64,000 nt of DNA. It comes from Gracilaria gracilis. Taxonomy: Eukaryota > Rhodophyta > Florideophyceae > Gracilariales > Gracilariaceae. The DNA is taken from assembly GCA_030374805.1 (NCBI GenBank), contig JARGSG010000054.1:340255-404254 (forward strand), read 5' to 3'. A program made the position numbers and the translations under genes. Under the pieces are notes generated by a model that saw only the letters and a list, made by a program, of their open reading frames with translations, was not told where the DNA came from and did not search any database. Each line of letters opens with the position of its first letter. The first letter of the stretch is position 1. Shown here in pieces: positions 10,389 through 20,578 of the stretch.

Positions 10389-13298
10389 ATGCGTTCTCGT
10401 TTTGCACTCTTCCTGATCATTCTCGCAACGATATGCTTTTATCCATCAAGTGCAACTGAATGGTCAAAGTTGAAGAAATGTCATGATCTGGGCTTTTGTC
10501 GGCGTCAACGCCTTTTCTCACCATCATCAGATGTGATTTACAAATTGGCCAAGGATACTATATCTCTAACGCAATGGAGAGGTCACAATGCCGTCAAGGC
10601 AATCCTCAGTGCTAAGGATCGCCCTTCCTTCGTGGTCATAATAATTGCTTTTGCGAATGGTGTTTATCGCATCGTCGTAGATGACGCTGCCTCACCGAAA
10701 TATGAGCGACACGTCGTGAAGGATGTGATTATGCCTCAGGTGACTGCTATGACTTTGAAGGATCAATACATTGTCGTTGGTGATGAAAAAGCAGAAATTG
10801 TCATTGACGGTCTTCCGTCGAAGATGCTCCTCTACTATGAGCCGTTCCGAGTGGATTTCATGCGCAGTGAAAGTGATACAGTTTTGGCCTCTTTCAATTC
10901 GGAGTCCATGCTTCTCGTAGAAAACTTCTTGGAGAAACCAACCCCCCCCGAAGAAACTTATGTACAATCACCTGACTCAGAGGAAAGCAAGGACTCTGAA
11001 CCGGAAGGCTACAAAACTGATGGCAAAGACGATGAACCTGATGATGAAAACATGGACGACGATCATGTTGATGACTTTCATGACGAAATGCCACATGAAG
11101 GCAGCAATCAAGAAAACACTTCAAACTCGACAACCTGTGATGGTTGCTGGGAAGAAACCTTTCAGAGCCATACTGATTCAAAACCTCGTGGCCCAGAGTC
11201 GATAGGAGTAGATGTTTCCTTCCCGTTTGCCAATCATCTATACGGAATACCAGAGCGCACCGTAAGGTTTTCATTAGAAGACACGATTGGTGAGAATAAC
11301 AGCATCTTGTCCGAGCCGTTTCGCCTTTACAATCTAGATATTTTCGAGTTTGAGCTTGTCAAACCACTTGGTCTATATGGTTCAATCCCATTTCTATTTG
11401 CTCGAAATGGCGAGGAAAACTCAGGTTTCTTGTGGTTGAATACAGCTGAGACCTACTTAGACATCAAGACCGTGGCAGAAGGACGGCATTCTCATTGGTT
11501 TTCTGAGACTGGCTTGATTGACACTTTCTTCCTCCCTGGTCCAACGGCCAGTGATGTGTTTGAACAATATCTATGGTTAACGGGAGTCCCAGCGATGCCG
11601 CAAAGATTTTCGCTAGGATATCATCAGTGTCGGTGGAACTATCGTGATGAGAAAGATTCCAAAGCCGTAGACGCCAAATTCGATGAACTGAATCTGCCTT
11701 ATGATGTTCTTTGGCTGGACATTGAACATACTAATGGGAAACGGTACTTCACATGGGATTATGAACGTTTTCCCGATCCTTCCGGGCTCATGAATCATAT
11801 TGCTGCTCGAGGTCGTAAAATGGTCACCATCATTGATCCTCACATCAAGCGGGATAATAAGTTCCCTATTCACCGAATGGCACAAGAACAAAAGCTTTAT
11901 GTGATGAAGCCCGACGGGAAACCATTCGATGGTTGGTGTTGGCCGGGGTCTTCAAGCTACTTCGACTTTTCTAGTTCGCGGGTGCGCGAGGTTTGGGCTT
12001 CGTTGTTTAGTCCAACGCATTATCCACATTATTGCAATCATCTGTACACATGGAATGATATGAATGAGCCATCGGTTTTCAATGGGCCTGAAGGCACAAT
12101 GCAAAAAGATATGCTTCATGAAGGAAATGTTGAGCACCGGCATCTGCATAATATTTACGGTCACTACTTCTTTCAAGCCACATATGAAGGTATACTGAAG
12201 GGGCACGGGGGTAATGATCGCCCGTTTGTGCTATCACGAAGTTTCTATGCGGGAAGCCAAAGATATGGGGCTATATGGACTGGTGACAACTCTGCTGTCT
12301 GGGGCCATCTTGAAAGCTCTGTCCGTATGCTTTTATCCTTGCAAGTAAGCGGGATGACATTTTCAGGAGCTGATATAGGAGGCTTTTTTGGAAATCCATC
12401 GGCAGAGCTCACCACAAGATGGTATCAAGCAGCAGCCTTTCAACCTTTCTTCCGAGGCCATTCCCATCTGGACACAAATCGTCGAGAGCCTTGGGTATTT
12501 GGTGATCCTTACACCTCTCACATAGCCAACGCAGTGAAAGCTCGATATTCCTATCTTCCTTTCTGGTACACACTTTTTGCAGGTCATTCACTTGGGGCTA
12601 GTTACGGGTTTGAGGAAAGTGCAAGGGGGCCTCCCATGCGACCGTTGTGGTGGCATTTTCCAAACGATTCAGAGGCTGACTCCAATGAAAGGCAATGGCT
12701 CGTTGGGAATGCATTACTACTAGCTCCAGTTTTGGAAGATGGTGTTTCTAATCATAAGGTTTATATTCCGCCTGGCGAAGTCTGGTACGACCTTTACAAC
12801 CCTGATGCACCTGGTAAGAAAGTAGAAGAATCCGGAAGCACCGAAATGAAAGTCATGTTGGACAGAATGATCGCGTTCCAGAGAGGGGGTACAATCGTAC
12901 CTAAGCAAGAACGTTGCCGCCGTAGTACGGCTGCAATGGCTTATGATCCTTTCACTCTTGTCATAGCGCTGAATGGTAAGAGAGAAGCCAAAGGAGAACT
13001 GTATATGGATGACGGAAGGTCGTTCAACTATAAGTCAGGCGCTTATGCTGTGAGACGGTTCATTTTCGAAGGAGGAGAGCTTAGCGGAGAAATTGTCTCT
13101 GGCGGAACCGCAACGTTTGATGGGGACGGCGCTGACATTGAGCGGGTTACAATTTTGGGATATGGAGAACCTCCAAAGCAAGTTTCTTCAGATTCAAACG
13201 CCATTGATTTTGTGTATTCGAAGAAGTCAGGCGTACTCACTCTACAAAATGTGAGGCTAAAAGCTGCTAAAGGAAACTGGAAGATAAGAATCCGATGA
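10389..13298 (+). CDS. GANAB: Glucosidase II alpha subunit (GH31)
   Basis: 969 residues from the ATG at 10389; upstream in-frame codons lack a signal peptide, so this start is preferred. MRSRFALFLIILATICFYPSSATEW is a clear signal peptide for ER entry. The enzyme trims the inner alpha-1,3-linked glucoses from N-glycans in the calnexin cycle. A long acidic insert (~195-235, D/E-rich) matches the variable loop of this family. GH31 catalytic signatures are present: LWLDIEHTNGKRYFTWD, and WNDMNEPSVF with nucleophile D557, then FFRGHSHLDT...EPW. There is no C-terminal KDEL/HDEL, as is normal because the beta subunit supplies retention. No intron is needed. Confidence 0.95.
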   Translation: MRSRFALFLIILATICFYPSSATEWSKLKKCHDLGFCRRQRLFSPSSDVIYKLAKDTISLTQWRGHNAVKAILSAKDRPSFVVIIIAFANGVYRIVVDDAASPKYERHVVKDVIMPQVTAMTLKDQYIVVGDEKAEIVIDGLPSKMLLYYEPFRVDFMRSESDTVLASFNSESMLLVENFLEKPTPPEETYVQSPDSEESKDSEPEGYKTDGKDDEPDDENMDDDHVDDFHDEMPHEGSNQENTSNSTTCDGCWEETFQSHTDSKPRGPESIGVDVSFPFANHLYGIPERTVRFSLEDTIGENNSILSEPFRLYNLDIFEFELVKPLGLYGSIPFLFARNGEENSGFLWLNTAETYLDIKTVAEGRHSHWFSETGLIDTFFLPGPTASDVFEQYLWLTGVPAMPQRFSLGYHQCRWNYRDEKDSKAVDAKFDELNLPYDVLWLDIEHTNGKRYFTWDYERFPDPSGLMNHIAARGRKMVTIIDPHIKRDNKFPIHRMAQEQKLYVMKPDGKPFDGWCWPGSSSYFDFSSSRVREVWASLFSPTHYPHYCNHLYTWNDMNEPSVFNGPEGTMQKDMLHEGNVEHRHLHNIYGHYFFQATYEGILKGHGGNDRPFVLSRSFYAGSQRYGAIWTGDNSAVWGHLESSVRMLLSLQVSGMTFSGADIGGFFGNPSAELTTRWYQAAAFQPFFRGHSHLDTNRREPWVFGDPYTSHIANAVKARYSYLPFWYTLFAGHSLGASYGFEESARGPPMRPLWWHFPNDSEADSNERQWLVGNALLLAPVLEDGVSNHKVYIPPGEVWYDLYNPDAPGKKVEESGSTEMKVMLDRMIAFQRGGTIVPKQERCRRSTAAMAYDPFTLVIALNGKREAKGELYMDDGRSFNYKSGAYAVRRFIFEGGELSGEIVSGGTATFDGDGADIERVTILGYGEPPKQVSSDSNAIDFVYSKKSGVLTLQNVRLKAAKGNWKIRIR

Positions 13299-13812
13299 AG
13301 TGCTTCCATATAAACTGAGAGCCTCGCTAAGTTATCAAGGGTAATATAACAGACTAATACATAGCTTGATGTCAAAGTATGACACTACCGTTGGTAGCGT
13401 TACCTGTACTGGAATGTACTGGAACAATCTCACATCGAAACAATCAGTACACTGGTTCATATACTACATCAAAAAGTGCACTTTTGGCCTTCCGCGAAGC
13501 AAGCTAGTACATGCTATTGTAGATCACATGAAGCATGCTAGATAGTTTCCCAGCTCGGACCACTGATTCGTCCTTTTCCATTGTCGTCTTGGTCACCATC
13601 TTGTTGATGGTCGTGATACTCGAAAAGCTGGCGACACCCTCGTACCCGCTCTCTTGCTGACAGAGTACAGGTGTGTAGGGATTCATGCGACATAGTATCG
13701 ACAAGGAAAATTACAGAAATACATGGCCCCCAAGAACTCATTGATGTGTCGAGCTGAGCTTGTTCGCGCAGCTTGACTCTTCCCACTTCATGAACTGCCC
13801 AGAGTTTGCACT
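13299..13812. other. Intergenic region
   Basis: 514 bp between glucosidase II and the SDR gene. No supported gene, RNA or repeat was seen. Confidence 0.4.
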
Positions 13813-14625
13813 ATGATGCGTTCCAATCTGCTTGAGAAGTACGGACCATGTGCGCTTGTGACGGGAGCATCATCTGGAATCGGCGCCGAATTCGCTCTAC
13901 AGCTGGCAGCACAGGGCTTTGAACTAGTGATTACAGCGAGGAGGAAGGAGCGATTGGAACAGCTTTCCGAGACATTACGTGGGGAGTTTAACGTAAATGT
14001 TACTATCGTAGAGCTGGATCTTGTGGAGCATGGATGTGTAGAACGACTTGTCGAAGCTACAAAGCATTTGGAAATTGGACTGTTGATAAACAATGCGGGT
14101 ATGGCCCTCACAGGAGCGTTTATGAAGAGTGAGGTGACTGAGTGTGAAAAGTTGATCGCACTCAATGTTCGCGCTGTTACGTCATTAGCACGAACGTTTG
14201 GTAGACTGATGTGCGAAAGGGGACGTGGTGGAATTCTATTCGTGAGCAGTTTGGCGTCGTCGGGCGTACCATACTTGTCAGTGTACTCTGCATCAAAGGC
14301 CTTCGTATCCTGTTTAGGGAATGCGTTGAGAGAGGAATTGCGCGTGTTCAATGTAGAGGTTATGGTTCTGGAACCAGGCTTTGTACACACCGAGATGACG
14401 AGCAGTGGGAATGGGACCTTCACGGCCGTGAAGAAGGGAAACATGATGCTGGTTGACGAATGTGTGGAGAAAGCGTTGGGTTCGTTTGGCAAGAGCGCTG
14501 TGGTTACCCCGGGATTCATCAATGTGCTGCTGAGTATTTTGCGATCTCTGATACCGACCCGGCTTGTGATGTGGCTGGTGGCGCGGATGGTTAGGAGCTC
14601 GAACGCAGAGGTTGACCGCTTATAG
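13813..14625 (+). CDS. Short-chain dehydrogenase/reductase (SDR) family oxidoreductase
   Basis: 270 residues, the typical classical-SDR length. The Rossmann cofactor motif TGASSGIGAEFALQLA is at ~17-32, NNAG at 93-96, and the catalytic YSASK has Y158 and K162. ITARRKERL after beta-2, with basic residues, favours NADP(H). The C-terminus (LIPTRLVMWLVARMVR) is hydrophobic and may contact a membrane. Similarity in layout to DltE/YqjQ-like and 17-beta-HSD/ketoacyl reductase-like SDRs is clear, but the substrate cannot be assigned. Two ATGs are adjacent at the start. Confidence 0.85.
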   Translation: MMRSNLLEKYGPCALVTGASSGIGAEFALQLAAQGFELVITARRKERLEQLSETLRGEFNVNVTIVELDLVEHGCVERLVEATKHLEIGLLINNAGMALTGAFMKSEVTECEKLIALNVRAVTSLARTFGRLMCERGRGGILFVSSLASSGVPYLSVYSASKAFVSCLGNALREELRVFNVEVMVLEPGFVHTEMTSSGNGTFTAVKKGNMMLVDECVEKALGSFGKSAVVTPGFINVLLSILRSLIPTRLVMWLVARMVRSSNAEVDRL

Positions 14626-14991
14626 CCGTGCTGTGCATATTAAACGAAAACGCCCTTTTTGTGCCATTTCGGAAGAGGCGCAGCCAAAATGGCCGTCAGT
14701 TTGGAGAAGTTTCATGTAAACGAGATGCAACCGGCCGTGTTGTCTCTCTGCGTCAGAATAGCATGCCAAGGCCTTACTGTTGGCTTCATCGGGTGGCGCC
14801 ACCCTTGGGACCACAACATGCGCTTCGACCTGCGCTTCACTGGTGTGCCGTCTTCAACATCATCATATTGTGTCCGCTCACTCTAGTTCCTTGAATCAAT
14901 CTTCAGTTCTGTTTCACTTTCACTTCCGTTTCACTGTCTTTTCGACATTGTAAGCCATACTATATCTTTGTTTATCTCATCGTTTCGAAGA
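14626..14991. other. Intergenic region
   Basis: 366 bp between the SDR and YeeE/YedE genes. No supported gene; it presumably holds the permease promoter. Confidence 0.4.
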
Positions 14992-15939
14992 ATGGTCTTC
15001 ACGCCTCTCCACGCCGTAATTGGTGGCGCTCTGATCGGGCTCGCTGCCTTTTGGAACGCCAGTTTGAACGGTCTCGTGACAGGAGTCGCCGGAACTCTGA
15101 ACAGTTGTCTCACCCTTGACCAATTCGCAGTATCATTTGTAGCTGGATTAGCATCATCTACTTATGCACTGCAAACTCTCATAGACGCTTTCCCACCAGA
15201 AGATGTACTCTCGTCCATACCCACTGAGCTCCTAGTTCTTTCAGGCATCCTAGTGGGAGCCGGAACACGAATTGGAAACGGCTGTACATCAGGTCATGGT
15301 ATTTGCGGCCTCGCCCGATTGAGTACCCGGTCGCTCGTCGCGGTGCTTACCTTCATGGTGGTTGCAATGACTGTTGCCACTCTAAACCCATTTATTCATT
15401 TCCCGATACAGTCTTCGGCGCCATCTCTCTCAGCCACACGCCTAGCTGTTCTTGCAACACTTTCTCTTTCAATTCCGCCTCTTCTTGCGATGCTCAAGGC
15501 GAAGGTGGCTCTTCGTTTCTCACTAGGAATCATCTTTGCTGCCGGGTTGATAATTTCTGGCATGTGGCATCCCTCCAAGACATTGGGCTTCCTTCGAATT
15601 CCGTTACCGTTCGATAAGGCTCCAAGTTGGGATCCTAGTCTGCCTTTTGTGTTTGTCGGTGCATTACCGGTCGCCTTTGCTGGCTTTCAACCAATACTCA
15701 ACGGGATCAAACCGTTGCTTGCAGAAAAGCATTCCTTCCCGACAAGAACAGATATTGACAAGAGGCTGTTGCTCGGAAGTGCAATGTTTGGTGCGGGATG
15801 GGGTCTGATTGGAATGTGCCCTGGACCAGCACTTGTTTATGCAGGGAAGTTTCCAGGAGTACCAGCATTGACATATCTGTTATCTATGATTGGAGGCAGT
15901 TTTGGCGCACGAACGATACTCAATGTTTTGGGTATGTGA
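14992..15939 (+). CDS. YeeE/YedE-type sulfur (thiosulfate) transport family membrane protein
   Basis: 315 residues from the first ATG; the open frame extends slightly upstream only through a TTG. It begins MVFTPLHAVIGGALIGLAA, typical of the family, and is hydrophobic throughout with about 8-9 likely membrane helices. Two half-repeats each carry the family signature: GAGTRIGNGCTSGHGICGLAR in the first half and FGAGWGLIGMCPGPALV in the second. In bacterial YeeE/TsuA the conserved cysteines in such segments line the thiosulfate path; both cysteines are present here. A role in uptake or redistribution of reduced sulfur is likely. The membrane (plasma or organelle) is not evident. Confidence 0.88.
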   Translation: MVFTPLHAVIGGALIGLAAFWNASLNGLVTGVAGTLNSCLTLDQFAVSFVAGLASSTYALQTLIDAFPPEDVLSSIPTELLVLSGILVGAGTRIGNGCTSGHGICGLARLSTRSLVAVLTFMVVAMTVATLNPFIHFPIQSSAPSLSATRLAVLATLSLSIPPLLAMLKAKVALRFSLGIIFAAGLIISGMWHPSKTLGFLRIPLPFDKAPSWDPSLPFVFVGALPVAFAGFQPILNGIKPLLAEKHSFPTRTDIDKRLLLGSAMFGAGWGLIGMCPGPALVYAGKFPGVPALTYLLSMIGGSFGARTILNVLGM

Positions 15940-16850
15940 TGGAAACCCCTCGATTGGATACAACTGTTACTCTTGAATATGCGATCTCTCTACAATAACA
16001 AGTCCGCTGAGACGTAAAAGCATCATGCTGCATATGATGTGGCATATCGGCACATACTGTCGTACATATGAATTTTCGCGAAGTTTCGACGTTTTGCTTG
16101 TTTTGCCCTTAGGTCTTTTTCGTCGTTCTCTACTTCATGTAGAGGGAGACTGTTCAAGACGAAAGCTAGGTCCACGGAGTGTAGAATTAGTTTGTTCTTT
16201 CTTCTGCATTGCACTAGCTAGAGAATGAACGCCGATAAAAACTTTCTCGACAATTATTCTTTCCTTTTTCTGAAGCACAGAAGCAAGGCAAATCCCTTCA
16301 TGGGGGGGCGCGAATGTGAACGAAGACTGCTTTGGCTGATGGAGGGCGTTCAAGACTGTCTTTATCCATACCTTGCACAGTAGATCTTCCACTGAATGAC
16401 TGTGTACACTCGAGTACACCCAGTGATTGCGTAGAAATCTATTAGATACGTTTCAACACAGCAAACAACAATTTTACTCAATAAATTCTAAATCATTGTG
16501 TAACAAACCAAATAGAGATAGTTCAATGCAAAGCACACAGCAAATGCGTAGTGATCATACTACGCATCCAATATATGTCCAACCCTTAAATCGACAAGGG
16601 ACCAAAATTTCGGGGACTATCTTCAGTAAACTGGCTCTATCTCAGGCTCAGTTTTCTCGATCGGCTCCAAACTCTGCCCACAGGCAGCCAAGACATTCTC
16701 CAATCACCCGTCCTGAGGAGAAAACACGACAGTCTTTACGGAGCGCGCTACTCTTTCTACAAGCAACTGCTTCACAGAGCTCAAAAACAATGATTCATTA
16801 AATTGAACAAGAAATATGCGCGTTGCAATCCAGATATCCGTTCACAGATT
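15940..16850. other. Gene-free stretch at the edge of the transposon cluster
   Basis: About 0.9 kb without a supported gene. It probably includes the undetermined left end of the pogo-like element; no convincing terminal inverted repeat was found. A small palindrome-like TGTACACTCGAGTACA occurs at ~16401-16416. Confidence 0.4.
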
Positions 16851-18529
16851 TCAAACGCTTGAACACCCATTTGCGTTCACCTCGCATCCTAAAACCCCCA
16901 TCAACTTTCCCACACGCGCTCTCGCTCCTCTAGCCTCTCTGCGGGCCTTCCTTGACTTTTCAAGGCGATGGCGTCGGACGTCTCGTTGTAGCGCTAGCTG
17001 AACAAGACGCATTATGTCCACCTTTGGCTCTTTATACGCCACCGCCAGCTATCGGGCCTCCGCGGCTCTCTGTTTCGCGTGCCGAGCAACTGCGCGTTGC
17101 TTAACGGCTGCCAAGACCGCGTCAAAAGTCCAGTGTGCACCTGCTGTCGTATTAATTCGCACATGTTCTTCCTCCTCCACGAGGGCGTATTGAAGCAATG
17201 TACGATGACGCTTCCTGAAAAACTCTATTAACTCCTTCACCTTCACCGGACTTACTCTTCTTCCATTCATATCTACCATGTACTTCTGCCGCGGGGGGCC
17301 AGATTCGGCTTCAGTAACTCCTGGTCCCATATACCCGTCTTGTGAAATCCTGAGCGTAGGTTGGTGGCAATGTGTGAATTGGAGTACGCGTTGCTTATGA
17401 ATTGGCCTACATCAAAAGCGTTGAGCTTTAACTTCTGTCGCGCAGCCTTGTGAAGCTCGTGCTGTAGATGGGACTTGTAAGAACTGAAAACGCTTACATC
17501 CAGCGGCTGCGTTATGTGCGGTGTATGGGCAGGGAGGGCGATGACAATTATACTGTTCTCCTTCAAAAGCTTCAATGTCTGGTACTGCACATGGGCTCCT
17601 TACCCATCCAGCAATAGAAGTAAGCGCTGACCGTTCTTTCGCAATGTCTTCGTTTCCTCTACGAACCCACGCGCCCATTGAAATACAGTTTCCGTGTCCG
17701 CTCCTGGTGGGTTACGATGAAAAAGGTAACAGGGGGGCAATACTGAATGGAGTGATTGGACTTCCCCTCTAACGCGGCGAAAATGTGTGAGCTTTCCTGG
17801 AAAGATGATGGCGGGTTTGTATACAGTTCCATCTGCAGCGCCGACGGACATTACTGTCACTCTGTCAAGTGCTCCTTTCGTGGATAGGGCCTTCTGGATC
17901 AGTCGTGCACCAACTGCGCCAACGCCCTTCCGGAGGCTTCTTCCTTTCATTTTATCAAACGAGGATCCGGATTGATCGGTGTTGAAGATATGCCGGGGCT
18001 CCTTGATGTTGTAACGTATTAGCGCTGCCTCTACTCTGGCTATGTGTTCGGTAAGGTTTTCTGGAGTAACGGCCTTCACGCGTTTGTCGTCCATGAGCTG
18101 CACATGCTGGACCTGAAGGTCGTTACGCCTGAGGAATGCGGTGACCCAATTGTTGGATGGACGATTGTTGTTGAATCCCACTTTTTCCTGTTGTGCTGGT
18201 GGTAATAGGGAAACGTAATCCTGTACTAAGTCTCGGATGCCTTGTCTGGTTAGGGGAGTATTGTTGTCCGCGTAATAGAGAATCAGTTCGGCAATTGTGT
18301 TCTCTTCGTCTGCCGTTAAGGCTGTAGGACGGCCTTTGGGAGTGAGTTGCGGGTGAATATCTGTGGGGTGTACTGGTTGGGAAGCTGGATATCGTCGATT
18401 CCATGATGTAAATGTTCGACGGAGTAAACCCACACTGACCGAATGGTCCTTTGATAGCACATGCCACGAAGTTTGTTTCGAAAAACGCTCGTAAACGGCG
18501 GTTTGCAAAACCGCGTATCGTGAGTCCAT
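16851..18529 (-). pseudogene. Broken pogo/Tigger-like (DDE_1) transposase
   Basis: A transposase of the Tc1-mariner superfamily, DDE_1 branch, on the minus strand. From the ATG at 18529 there is a helix-turn-helix N-terminus, a CENPB-type segment, and the catalytic regions HIFNTDQSGSSFDK (first D) and LLLLDG (second D). The frame then hits TAA at 17602-17600, where relatives normally have an aromatic residue in DGYGAH. The same frame resumes as GAHVQYQTLKLLKEN..., LPAHTPHITQPLDVSVF (third D) and HKTGIW. A frameshift near 17.29 kb moves the sequence to KYMVDMNGRR..., and a TAG at 17051-17049 interrupts a K/R-rich tail that runs to 16851. Two stops and a frameshift make this a non-functional copy. 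The flanking ends of the element were not located. Confidence 0.8.
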
Positions 18530-18589
18530 TCTTCTTCGATGGAACGGTTTCCATCGCTGCGGGCGACTCCGGTGACGCGCGGTGTCCAA

Positions 18590-18854
18590 AGCTACATCGT
18601 TTGAAAGCTGAAAGCGCGCGCTTTTTGAAAATGACTTTACATTGTCTAACGTAATACCTGTTGGTGCGATACGCGAGATAGAATGCGTAGTGTTTACTCT
18701 TCTACTCTACTCCTAGTGCCAAATCGTCGAAACTGGGGGAAGAACAGCTTTGTCGATTTTAGGATATCTGCCGATTTAAGGGTTGGACGGATACCGTCGA
18801 ACCTCAAGGTTCCAATGTTTCATCATCCGACCCTACAGTACGAAGCTTCGTACT
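18590..18854. other. Short stretch between transposons with nested inverted repeats
   Basis: No gene. It holds two overlapping foldback structures at ~18779-18834 and a 20-bp perfect palindrome at 18836-18855 (see the repeat entry). Confidence 0.5.
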
Positions 18855-18855
18855 G
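18836..18855. repeat. 20-bp perfect palindrome at the Harbinger insertion site
   Basis: CAGTACGAAGCTTCGTACTG equals its own reverse complement. Its last bases form the ACT target duplication and the first G of the PIF/Harbinger element. It starts CAGTA after a TA dinucleotide, which also resembles pogo-type termini. Confidence 0.85.
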
Positions 18856-19081
18856 GGTGAATTCGGAAATCCCCAGATCGCCAAAGCGTCAAATATTTGG
18901 CGCTGTGGTCATCCATTCGGATATAGCTAACCAGAGTACAGTTAAAAGAGATTTCAGTAACGGAGTAGTTCGTCGCGCTTCGAAATTTGCTGAGCTTTCG
19001 CTCGCGCGGGCCTTGCCCTGCGGGCAAAAGCTCGCTAACGCTCGCATTCGCGCACTTGGCTCCTCGGGCTTCGGCCCGCGC

Positions 19082-20347
19082 TCAACAATTAGATACTGGA
19101 TTGTATGTAGAGCGAATTTGATTCCTTCCCATTGTCCTTGTTCGGTAGTTAAGTAAACGAACAGCAAGCTCTATGATGATTCCCCGTCTTTTTGCATCAG
19201 TTGCAAGGGTCGCCTTTAAGCGAGAAAATGGACCCTTGATTGCCCGGATTCCCCATTCAGCACTTTGCCGTTCACTTGGCATTATCCTCTGTAAAATGAG
19301 GTCGATTGCTGCGAGCTCTGCAGATTCAGGAACGCCATTTGTTTCGTTGGACTTACGTGCACGCAGTATCTTTCCATTTGTGCATGATGTGTTGTTCACA
19401 AAAGCAGAATCACGCAGAATGGCCATCCCCGGTGGAGTCATATCGTCCGAAAGCTTCGGATAGTACAGTCCTGAAACACCTGCTAGTTTTGTATCATGCC
19501 AGCTTCCCGGGAAGTTTATAGCGGCATGGATGATTTCTCCAAAGAAGTTGAAAACAAAAAGGTTGGTTACCTCCTCCTGTTGCGTGTAGCCCTCATAGTA
19601 CGCATTTTGTATATTCACATCGCCATAGTTCTGGCATTTGAAGCGGCCTCCATCTGTTACACCAAACACTCCACCCAATAACGGCCCAAACTGACGGTTG
19701 TTGTGTAGCAGTGATGCGGATTTCTTCTGTTCTTCTACCGTTGGCCAACGAATTTCAAAAAGCGTTGCGTTCTGGCTACGGGCAGCTTTCACAAGAACGT
19801 ACAACGAGTAGTCCAACCAGACGCTGAGCGACGGTGGTGTAATGCCAAAGAATGGACATAACTGGTAAGCCTTACAAGTAGTTTTAAGGTCATTCAAAGC
19901 AAGGCCAAAAATATCAATCGATTTCAGAAACGGTTTGCGTCCTCTTCGAGAATTACCTGTACGGTAAGGGCTGCCATGGAAGGTTTGGTTTCTTGCTGCA
20001 CAAAATATTGGGAGCAAGTCCTGCAAAACGATGTCACGCGTAAAGTTCGTTGTGACTATGAAGTCATCATCGGTACCAGAGAACAGAATCCTCTGCCAGG
20101 GGGTTTGTTCCGTTGATATCACCGGGTGTATCAAACCCTTGCGCGTGTAGTGGGCGGAACGATGTCCTCTGTTGAACCGCCGCGAGCGCTTTTTCAGTAC
20201 TACCGAGACGCACAAGGTGACGGAGTAGGTGGCAATACAGGCTGCAAGAGCTTCTTTCTGCTCTCTCAATTCCATTGGAATGTTGGGGCTGATCATGGGA
20301 ATGTGGTGGACGGTTTGGCAGGTTGAATGGACCCTCGGAGGGTCCAT
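19082..20347 (-). CDS. PIF/Harbinger transposase (DDE_Tnp_4-like)
   Basis: 421 residues, uninterrupted, so possibly functional. The C-terminal two thirds form the DDE nuclease: GGVFGVTDGGRFKCQNYGD (D232), NFPGSWHDTKLAG (D285), LRDSAF (D313) and SAEWGIRAIKGPFSRL (E364). The N-terminal ~110 residues are poorly conserved and may include the DNA-contact region. Harbinger elements usually also need a Myb-like partner protein; none is encoded here, so it may rely on another copy. The ATG lies inside a palindrome (20324-20350) near the right end of the element. Confidence 0.9.
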   Translation of the reverse strand: MDPPRVHSTCQTVHHIPMISPNIPMELREQKEALAACIATYSVTLCVSVVLKKRSRRFNRGHRSAHYTRKGLIHPVISTEQTPWQRILFSGTDDDFIVTTNFTRDIVLQDLLPIFCAARNQTFHGSPYRTGNSRRGRKPFLKSIDIFGLALNDLKTTCKAYQLCPFFGITPPSLSVWLDYSLYVLVKAARSQNATLFEIRWPTVEEQKKSASLLHNNRQFGPLLGGVFGVTDGGRFKCQNYGDVNIQNAYYEGYTQQEEVTNLFVFNFFGEIIHAAINFPGSWHDTKLAGVSGLYYPKLSDDMTPPGMAILRDSAFVNNTSCTNGKILRARKSNETNGVPESAELAAIDLILQRIMPSERQSAEWGIRAIKGPFSRLKATLATDAKRRGIIIELAVRLLNYRTRTMGRNQIRSTYNPVSNC

Positions 20348-20350
20348 TCA
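20324..20350. repeat. 27-nt inverted repeat over the transposase start codon
   Basis: Two 12-nt arms (TGAATGGACCCT and its reverse complement) flank a 3-nt centre. The transposase ATG is inside it. This could form a hairpin in mRNA or act as a transposase-binding subterminal repeat; neither is shown. Confidence 0.8.
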
Positions 20351-20578
20351 GGGCGTCAAATCTGGCGGCACAGCGGCCAAATTCTGAGCCACTTGGCCCT
20401 TCTTTATTGGCCCTTATTTGGCAGTTTGACCGCCGGCTAATTTCCGAATGCACCCACTCAAACGGCGCGCGCGTTTTTCGCGATACTTCTGTTGCAATAA
20501 ACGCCTTTTCTTCACACTATCCTCCCCAATTTTGTAAATCCTCGCCTCCACTCTTGCATAAAAATCTCCATCCTCCAT

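Larger units (their letters stand above)
18855..20455. mobile_element. PIF/Harbinger DNA transposon with TIRs and 3-bp target duplication
   Basis: 1601-bp element. The left end (18855) reads GGGTGAATTCGGAAAT and the inverted right end (from 20455) reads GGGTGCATTCGGAAAT, 15 of 16 matching, with weaker similarity further in. It is flanked by ACT at 18852-18854 and ACT at 20456-20458, the 3-bp duplication typical of PIF/Harbinger. It carries one transposase on the minus strand. Confidence 0.85.

Noticed and set aside
16427-16801. Plus-strand 124-codon ORF left of the pogo relic
   Set aside because: Polar low-complexity sequence, no domain; probably non-coding flank of the element.
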